Source: Burkholderiales bacterium (GTDB lineage Bacteria > Pseudomonadota > Gammaproteobacteria > Burkholderiales > Burkholderiaceae_C). Taken from it: DNA of 20,490 bases. The translations under genes and the position numbers were made by a program. Below the pieces are notes generated by a model. That model worked only from the letters and a program-made list of their open reading frames with translations. It was not told where the DNA came from and searched no databases. Below are positions 14,582 to 20,490 of the stretch, one piece after another; position 1 is the stretch's first letter; every line of letters begins with the position of its first letter. Location: the NCBI GenBank assembly GCA_947372225.1, contig CANBSV010000045.1, positions 1 through 20,490 on the forward strand, read 5' to 3'.

Positions 14582-15585
14582 GCCGACTGCGGACGGGCAC
14601 TCTCGTAGGCGTCGACGATGCGCGCGACCAGTGCGTGGCGCACCACATCGGCCGAGGTGAAGCGCGTGGTGGCAATGCCGCGTACCCGCTTGAGCACCCG
14701 CTCGGCGTCGATCAGCCCGCTCATCTGGCCGCTTGGCAAATCGATCTGGCTCACGTCACCGGTGACCACGCACTTGCTGCCAAAGCCGATGCGCGTGAGG
14801 AACATCTTCATCTGCTCGGGCGTGGTGTTTTGCGCTTCGTCGAGGATCACGAAGGCGTTGTTGAGGGTGCGTCCGCGCATGAAGGCCAATGGCGCAATCT
14901 CGATGGTCGCCTTCTCGAACGCGCGCGTGACCTTGTCGATGCCCATCAGGTCGTACAGCGCGTCATACAGCGGGCGCAGGTACGGATCGACCTTTTGCGC
15001 CAGATCACCGGGCAAAAAGCCCAGGCGCTCGCCCGCCTCGACCGCCGGACGGGTCAGCACGATGCGCTGCACGCTGCTGCGCTCGAGCGCATCGACCGCA
15101 CAGGCCACCGCCAGATACGTCTTGCCGGTTCCGGCCGGCCCGATGCCGAAGGTGATGTCGTGCGACTGGATGTTGCCGAGGTAGACCTGCTGATTCGGCG
15201 TGCGTGCGGCCAGATCCGCGCGGCGGGTTCGAAGCACCAGCGGTGGTGCGGCAGGCGCGGTTGCCGGCACGTCCTCGGCAGCGATCTCGGCCAGACGCCG
15301 CCGCTGCGGCAGCGCACGCCCGGCGCTGTCGGCTGCGGCCTCGATCAGCAGCAACTGAAACAGTTCTGGCTCGAATGGATGCACTGCGCGTTGATACAAC
15401 GACTGCAGCAAGCTCACGGCCCGCTCGGCCTGCGCCTTGCCGCCCTCGACGCGGAAGGACTCATGGCGCCGCGTGATCGTGACCTCGAGCGCCGACTCGA
15501 TGTCGCGCAGGTGATCGTCCGTGCTGCCGCAAAGGTTGGCGAGCCTCTGGTTGTCGAGCGGGGTGAAATCGTGTCTGAGGATCAA
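14578..15585 (-). CDS. ybeZ: PhoH-like ATPase (YbeZ)
   Basis: Cytoplasmic ATPase of 335 residues, genetic partner of YbeY, thought to act in RNA metabolism. It has Walker A GPAGTGKTY (149-157), Walker B VILDEAQN (246-253) and VLTRPAVEAGERLGFLPGD (176-194), typical of the PhoH family. An N-terminal domain (about 1-120) precedes the ATPase core. The start is a TTG; there is no in-frame ATG before conserved sequence, and the first residues (MILRHDFTPLDNQRLANLCG) look like the family N-terminus. It is divergent from the histidine kinase gene across 74 nt. The usual upstream miaB is absent. Confidence 0.95.
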   Translation of the reverse strand: MILRHDFTPLDNQRLANLCGSTDDHLRDIESALEVTITRRHESFRVEGGKAQAERAVSLLQSLYQRAVHPFEPELFQLLLIEAAADSAGRALPQRRRLAEIAAEDVPATAPAAPPLVLRTRRADLAARTPNQQVYLGNIQSHDITFGIGPAGTGKTYLAVACAVDALERSSVQRIVLTRPAVEAGERLGFLPGDLAQKVDPYLRPLYDALYDLMGIDKVTRAFEKATIEIAPLAFMRGRTLNNAFVILDEAQNTTPEQMKMFLTRIGFGSKCVVTGDVSQIDLPSGQMSGLIDAERVLKRVRGIATTRFTSADVVRHALVARIVDAYESARPQSA

Positions 15586-15659
15586 GGGCGACTCGGGTTC
15601 GGATCAGGCACCGATTGTCGGTCCAAGGCACATGCCAACGGGCGGCACAATCGTGCTTC

Positions 15660-17492
15660 ATGCCGATGCGTCGCCTCTTCGAGTTGCTTGCTTTGTGGCT
15701 GTTGCTTGCAGCGGGTGCCGCACACGCATCGACACTGACGATCTCGTCGGCGTTGTCGATCAATGGCGGCCTGGGACGGCTGCCGTCGAGCTCGGCCGAG
15801 CCGCAGCAAGTCAGCCTGCCAGACGATTGGTCGGTGACGCGCCCGGACCATGACGGCAGCGTTTGGTACCGCGCTTACTTCATCCGGCCGGCCGATGTGG
15901 CGGACAACGAGTTGCTCGCGCTGTACATCGAACGCGCCTGCAACAACATCGAAGTGCGCCTCAACGGGCGGCGCATCTTCAGCGGCGGGCGCATGGTCGA
16001 GCCGTTGACCAACCATTGCTACCGGCCGCTGCGCATCACACTGCCTGCGGCGCTGCTGAGCGCGCACGAAAACGTGCTCGACATCGAAGTGGCCGGGTCG
16101 TCGCTACGCCATGTCGCATCCAGGGCGCGCGCAGGTGGCTTGTCGCAGATGAAGATCGGCCCGCAGGCCGAGCTCGTCGAGCCTTACGCGCGCCGCCATT
16201 TCTGGAACATCGCCGTCGTGCAAGTCGCAGGCGTGGGTCTGCTGGCGCTGGGCGGCTTTTTGCTGGTGCTCAGCTGGATGAACCGCAGCGAAGTGTTCCT
16301 GCTGCACTTCGGCGCGCTGATCATCGGCTGGGCGCTGCTGTCCATGCGCGTGTGGTGGAGCGATTTGCCCATGACCACACAGACCTTTGAATTCGTGGCG
16401 GCTGCCGCCTTCGCGCCCATGCTGTCGCTGGCGGTGCACTTTCTGCTCAGCCACTCGCACACCGACTGCCGGCGCGTGTCCGGAGCGCTGCTGCTGCAAT
16501 GCGTGCTGGTGCCGGCAAGCCTGGGCGTGACCGGCCAGGACCGCTTGTTCGTGGTCGCCAATGTCTGGTTCGTCCTGATGGCCGCTGAGTTGCTTGCGGC
16601 CGGCGCCTGGTACCTGAAGGTCATCTGGCGGATTCGCCGAGAGGATTTCTGGCCGATGGGGCTGACCTTCGGCGGCCTGGGCGCGATGGTGCTGCTGGAA
16701 TTGGCCATTCAGTTCGGTTGGCTGCCGAGTCTGCCGGTCCACCCCCTGAGTGTTTTTTCGCCGCTGCTGCTGCTGATCATCGGCTCGCGGTTGCTGCTGG
16801 TGTTCGGGCGGGCGATGCAGGCGGCAGAAGCCAACCGCGCGGAACTCGAGATCCGCGTGGCCGAGGCCACCGCCGAAATTGAGCGCAGCTTCACTCAGAT
16901 GTCGACTCTGCGCATGGAGCAGGTGACCGACAAGGAACGCAAGCGCATCGCCGCTGACCTGCACGATGACCTTGGAGCCAAGTTGCTGACCATCGTGCAC
17001 ACCAGCGAAAGCGAGCGCATCTCGAACCTGGCGCGAGAAGCACTGGAGGAAATGCGCCTGTCGGTGAAAGGCCTCACCGGGCGGCCCGTGCAACTGGCCG
17101 ACGCACTGGCCGACTGGCGCGCCGAGGCCGTGTCGCGTCTAGGGCAAGCCAACATCGAAGCCGACTGGCGCAACCCGAGTGAAGACCTCGTGCAGACCTT
17201 GTCGGCGCGGTCCTTTGTTCAGACCACACGCATCCTGCGCGAGTCGGTGAGCAACATCATCAAGCACAGCCGTGCGTCTCAATGCAAGGTGCGTGTGACC
17301 GTCAGCAACGACGACTTCGGCCTGCTGGTGCAAGACAACGGCAAGGGCATTTCGGTCGAGCCCGACAACCGGCTGGACCGGGGGCATGGCATGGCGAGCA
17401 TGAAGCACCGGGCCAAGACCATGCAGGGCCAGTGTCTGGTCGAATCGGCGCCGGGCTACGGCACCCTGATCCGGCTGACGATTCCGTTTTGA
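15660..17492 (+). CDS. 7TM sensor histidine kinase (HisKA_3 type)
   Basis: Membrane sensor of 610 residues. A signal-like N-terminus (about 6-24) leads to a beta-rich periplasmic domain (about 25-175) with WYRAYFIRP and EVRLNGRRIFSGG, suggesting a jelly-roll or galactose-binding-like fold. Seven hydrophobic segments follow (about 183-206, 212-231, 244-264, 275-293, 297-320, 332-353, 364-384), fitting the 7TMR-DISM layout. Then come a coiled coil (385-425), the phospho-accepting His435 in DLHDDLGAK, the N box SVSNIIKHS (Asn532) and the G box DNGKGI (559-564) with GHGMASM. The ligand is unknown. A TTG at 15615 keeps the frame open, but the ATG at 15660, or the one two codons later, is preferred. 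The partner regulator follows after 69 nt. Confidence 0.9.
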   Translation: MPMRRLFELLALWLLLAAGAAHASTLTISSALSINGGLGRLPSSSAEPQQVSLPDDWSVTRPDHDGSVWYRAYFIRPADVADNELLALYIERACNNIEVRLNGRRIFSGGRMVEPLTNHCYRPLRITLPAALLSAHENVLDIEVAGSSLRHVASRARAGGLSQMKIGPQAELVEPYARRHFWNIAVVQVAGVGLLALGGFLLVLSWMNRSEVFLLHFGALIIGWALLSMRVWWSDLPMTTQTFEFVAAAAFAPMLSLAVHFLLSHSHTDCRRVSGALLLQCVLVPASLGVTGQDRLFVVANVWFVLMAAELLAAGAWYLKVIWRIRREDFWPMGLTFGGLGAMVLLELAIQFGWLPSLPVHPLSVFSPLLLLIIGSRLLLVFGRAMQAAEANRAELEIRVAEATAEIERSFTQMSTLRMEQVTDKERKRIAADLHDDLGAKLLTIVHTSESERISNLAREALEEMRLSVKGLTGRPVQLADALADWRAEAVSRLGQANIEADWRNPSEDLVQTLSARSFVQTTRILRESVSNIIKHSRASQCKVRVTVSNDDFGLLVQDNGKGISVEPDNRLDRGHGMASMKHRAKTMQGQCLVESAPGYGTLIRLTIPF

Positions 17493-17561
17493 AGACACTG
17501 GCAGCGAGTCAGGGCTTGTGTAATCCGCCCTTTGACCGATAACCCGGTGAACGGAGACGTC

Positions 17562-18227
17562 ATGCCCCATCACAACATCCTCCTTCTGGAAGACCTGCCC
17601 GAGATTCGCGCCTGGATGAAGGCGCTCGTCACGCGCGTGTTTCCGACCTCGCGCATCCATGAGGCCGCACAGGTGCAAGACGCGCTCAAGCTGGTGGCGT
17701 CGATCAAGTTCGATCTGGCGCTGCTGGACCTGGGACTGCCCGATGGTTCCGGGGTCGAGGTGGTCGAGGCCTTGCGCGACAAGCAACCCGAAACGCAGTC
17801 GGTGGTGGTGACGATCCACGATGACGACGAGCATCTCTTTCCGGCACTGCAAGCCGGCGCCTTCGGCTACCTGCTCAAGGAGCAGCCCCGAGAACTGATT
17901 GCCGAGCAGCTCAAGCGCATGAGCGCCGGCGAGCCGCCGCTGTCACCATCGATCGCCCGGCGAGTGATCGCGCACTTCGCCGCACAGGCTGCCGTCAAGC
18001 CGGCGCGCTCGTCCAGTCTCCCGCCGCGCGCGGCACTGTCCGATCGCGAGACCGAGGTGCTCCTGCGGGTCGCCAAAGGCTTCACGCTGCCCGAGATCGC
18101 CGACCAGATGAACCTGTCGCGCCACACGATCGCCGATTACGTCAAGCAGGTCTACCGCAAGCTCAACGTGAACTCCCGCGCCGAAGCCGCACTGGAAGCC
18201 CAGCGCATGGGCCTCATCCGCTCCTGA
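17562..18227 (+). CDS. NarL/FixJ-family response regulator
   Basis: Two-domain regulator of 221 residues, cognate partner of the upstream kinase by position. The receiver domain (1-120) has the acidic pair Glu10/Asp11, phospho-acceptor Asp56 in LALLDLGLPDG, Thr84 and Lys106 (YLLKEQ). A linker rich in Ala/Ser precedes a LuxR-type DNA-binding domain (about 157-215) with LSDRETEVLLRVAKG and SRHTIADYVKQVYRKLNV. The ATG at 17562 has GGAG 6-7 nt upstream; earlier TTG and GTG in-frame starts lack one. The target genes are not evident from the window. Confidence 0.93.
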   Translation: MPHHNILLLEDLPEIRAWMKALVTRVFPTSRIHEAAQVQDALKLVASIKFDLALLDLGLPDGSGVEVVEALRDKQPETQSVVVTIHDDDEHLFPALQAGAFGYLLKEQPRELIAEQLKRMSAGEPPLSPSIARRVIAHFAAQAAVKPARSSSLPPRAALSDRETEVLLRVAKGFTLPEIADQMNLSRHTIADYVKQVYRKLNVNSRAEAALEAQRMGLIRS

Positions 18228-18249
18228 ACTGCCGTTCACCGGGGCGCAT

Positions 18250-18264
18250 GCCGGCCGGGCCGGC
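18250..18264. repeat. GC-only palindrome upstream of ruvA
   Basis: GCCGGCC (18250-18256), one G, then GGCCGGC (18258-18264) form a perfect 7-bp inverted repeat. It lies just 5' of the GATAAT that precedes ruvA and between the response regulator stop and the ruvA start. It could be a weak terminator for the upstream gene, an operator, or simply low-complexity GC sequence. No T-run follows. Confidence 0.35.
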
Positions 18265-18266
18265 CG

Positions 18267-18272
18267 GATAAT
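18267..18272 (+). promoter_or_regulatory. Candidate -10 element 6 nt upstream of ruvA
   Basis: GATAAT (18267-18272) is followed by CATCCG and then the ruvA ATG, so a transcript from it would begin at the start codon. There is no Shine-Dalgarno. The -35 region (GCGCAT at 17 bp) is poor. Confidence 0.4.
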
Positions 18273-18278
18273 CATCCG

Positions 18279-18848
18279 ATGATTGGACGTCTCACCGGCA
18301 CCCTGGCTGAAAAGTCGCCGCCGCAATTGCTCGTCGACGTCAACGGCGTCGGCTACGAGCTCGATGTGCCGATGAGCACTTTCTACAACCTGCCCGCCCT
18401 GGGCGAGCGTGTCACGCTGCTCACGCACTTCGTCGTGCGCGAAGACGCACAGATCCTGTTCGGCTTTCTGACTCACGACGAGCGCCAGACCTTCCGGCAG
18501 CTCATCAAGATCACCGGCGTGGGCCCGCGCATGGCGCTGTCGCTGCTGTCGGGCCTGAGCGTGAGCGAATTGGCCGCGGCCGTGGCACGGCAGGAAACCG
18601 CCCGGCTGGTCAAGGTTCCGGGCATCGGCAAGAAAACGGCCGAGCGGCTGCTGCTCGAGTTGAAGGGCAAGCTCGGCGATGCTCTGGCCGCGCCCGCCAC
18701 GGTGGCCAGCGATGCGCAAGCCGACATCCTGCAAGCGCTCATCGCGCTGGGTTACAGCGACCGCGAGGCTGCCGCCGCACTCAAGAGCCTGCCCGCCGAG
18801 GCCAGCGTCAGCGAGGGCATCAAGCTCGCGCTGAAATCGCTGGCCTGA
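18279..18848 (+). CDS. ruvA: Holliday junction branch migration protein RuvA
   Basis: Binds four-way DNA junctions as a tetramer and loads RuvB. The 189 residues are slightly short of the usual about 200. The N-terminal OB domain starts MIGRLTGTLAEK and includes LLVDVNGVGYELDVP (17-31). Two helix-hairpin-helix motifs are at about 71-91 (LIKITGVGPRMAL) and 107-127 (LVKVPGIGKKTAERL). The C-terminal RuvB-contacting domain (about 145-189) follows a short acidic/Ala linker. The ATG has no ribosome binding site. ruvB is not adjacent: 641 nt and a minus-strand gene intervene. Confidence 0.97.
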   Translation: MIGRLTGTLAEKSPPQLLVDVNGVGYELDVPMSTFYNLPALGERVTLLTHFVVREDAQILFGFLTHDERQTFRQLIKITGVGPRMALSLLSGLSVSELAAAVARQETARLVKVPGIGKKTAERLLLELKGKLGDALAAPATVASDAQADILQALIALGYSDREAAAALKSLPAEASVSEGIKLALKSLA

Positions 18849-18880
18849 CACCAAGCGGCGCCAGGAGCGGTGCGCGAACG

Positions 18881-19372
18881 TCAGTGCATGTGCATGTGGT
18901 CGTGATCGGGCTCGGCCTTGGCAGCCTCGGGCTGCTCAATGTTGACTGTCACCACCACCTCGCCCGCCTTTTCAAACTTGAGCGTCATCGGGAAGGTGTC
19001 GCCCGCCTTCAGCGGCGCCTTCAGGCCCACCAGCATCAAATGAAGGGCACCGGGCTTGAGTTCGACCGTCTGGCCGGCAGGCAACTCCAGGGCATCGAGC
19101 TGACGCATCTTCATGACGTTGCCGTCCATCGTCATCGAGTGAATCTGAACCGAAGCGGCCACGGCGGTCGTGGCCGACAACAGCCGGTCGGCGGCGCCCG
19201 CGTTGACGAGCGTCATGAAGCCGCCACCCATGGTCTGGCCCGCCACGGTGGGTCGTGCGTTCGGATGGCCGATGTCGATCGAGCCGAGCTTGTAGCTGTG
19301 GGCTGAAGCCACCAGCGTGGCCAGGGTCAAGGCGGTACCGGCGAGCAAGCGGCAGATGAAGGCGAAGGACAT
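18881..19372 (-). CDS. Periplasmic copper chaperone, PCuAC family
   Basis: Secreted Cu(I)-binding protein of 163 residues, thought to deliver copper to cytochrome oxidase. A signal peptide (about 1-24, ending VASAH) is followed by a beta-rich domain. The family motif is exact: His78-X10-Met89-X21-His111-X-Met113. The C-terminus is a metal-binding-like tail, DHDHMHMH (156-163). The ATG at 19372 has GGAG about 9 nt upstream. The same frame is open up to 20332, but that part is antisense to ruvB and not protein-like. It is convergent with ruvA and divergent from ruvB across 117 nt. It has no SCO-type partner nearby. Confidence 0.93.
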   Translation of the reverse strand: MSFAFICRLLAGTALTLATLVASAHSYKLGSIDIGHPNARPTVAGQTMGGGFMTLVNAGAADRLLSATTAVAASVQIHSMTMDGNVMKMRQLDALELPAGQTVELKPGALHLMLVGLKAPLKAGDTFPMTLKFEKAGEVVVTVNIEQPEAAKAEPDHDHMHMH

Positions 19373-19410
19373 GGAAGGGCTCCGGGTGAGTGGATTAACA
19401 AATGCCCAAA

Positions 19411-19431
19411 GGGTACCCCAGCGCGGTGGGG
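19411..19431. repeat. Palindromic sequences between the copper chaperone and ruvB
   Basis: GGGTACCC (19411-19418) is an 8-bp palindrome, and CCCCA (19416-19420) pairs with TGGGG (19427-19431) across a 6-nt spacer. They overlap, in the divergent region where both genes' promoters should lie. They may be regulator sites; no known consensus was matched. Confidence 0.3.
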
Positions 19432-19478
19432 CTGGAAGTGGCAGCAAGGCATCGGCGCAGCCCCTGCGGGGGCGTGCC

Positions 19479-19484
19479 GATAAT
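19479..19484 (+). promoter_or_regulatory. Candidate -10 element 5 nt upstream of ruvB
   Basis: GATAAT (19479-19484) is followed by GCGCC and the ruvB ATG. A start site in the usual place would fall within the start codon or one base before it. No Shine-Dalgarno and no convincing -35 are seen. Confidence 0.4.
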
Positions 19485-19489
19485 GCGCC

Positions 19490-20490
<1,001 letters not shown>

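Noticed and set aside
16104..17093. 329-codon minus-strand frame opposite the histidine kinase
   Set aside because: It is extremely Gln/His-rich, typical of the complement of Leu/Val codons; the kinase frame has complete H, N and G boxes.

Overview
The window is a 20.5 kb stretch of a GC-rich bacterial chromosome, most likely from the Betaproteobacteria, order Burkholderiales (Rubrivivax/Leptothrix/Comamonadaceae-like). I infer this from the 5' quarter of a 16S rRNA gene on the minus strand, the gene order dacA-dat-ybeD-lipB-lipA typical of that group, and the EIIA/HPr/EI cluster without sugar permeases. No tRNA, CRISPR array, insertion sequence, prophage or plasmid module was seen. The content is mostly chromosomal housekeeping.

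Layout. (1) 1-783: 5' end of 16S rRNA (minus strand), its leader with a boxA antitermination element, and a strong sigma-70-like rrn promoter. (2) 784-3484, minus: a regulatory PTS of EIIA(Man-type), HPr and Enzyme I. (3) 3621-7150, minus: a small lipoprotein, lipA, lipB, ybeD (DUF493) and a class IV (D-amino acid) aminotransferase. (4) 7164-11006, minus: dacA, an alpha/beta hydrolase overlapping a thioredoxin-fold [2Fe-2S] ferredoxin, a large VanZ-type membrane protein, and hemJ. All protein genes from 784 to 11006 run toward the rRNA operon. (5) 11194-13344, plus: hemB, divergent from hemJ, then a CorA-family metal transporter. (6) 13372-15585, minus: a hexapeptide acyltransferase, then ybeY and a phoH-like gene (ybeZ) with a 4-nt overlap. 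(7) 15660-18227, plus: a 7TM histidine kinase and its NarL-type response regulator. (8) 18279-20490: ruvA (plus), a PCuAC copper chaperone (minus), and ruvB (plus, cut by the window end).

Functional links. LipB transfers octanoate and LipA inserts sulfur, so these two make protein-bound lipoate. DacA (peptidoglycan carboxypeptidase) and the aminotransferase (D-amino acid metabolism) sit together. HemB and HemJ are an early and a late step of haem synthesis, sharing a divergent promoter region with a perfect 9-bp inverted repeat. YbeY and the PhoH-like ATPase are a standard RNA-metabolism pair. RuvA and RuvB form the Holliday-junction motor but are split here by an antisense gene.

The most interesting signal that no gene explains is a recurring GATAAT hexamer 5-8 nt before the ATG of four genes (EIIA, hemJ, ruvA, ruvB), all lacking a clear Shine-Dalgarno sequence. 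This suggests leaderless or near-leaderless transcripts. I found no convincing wholly new multi-gene system.
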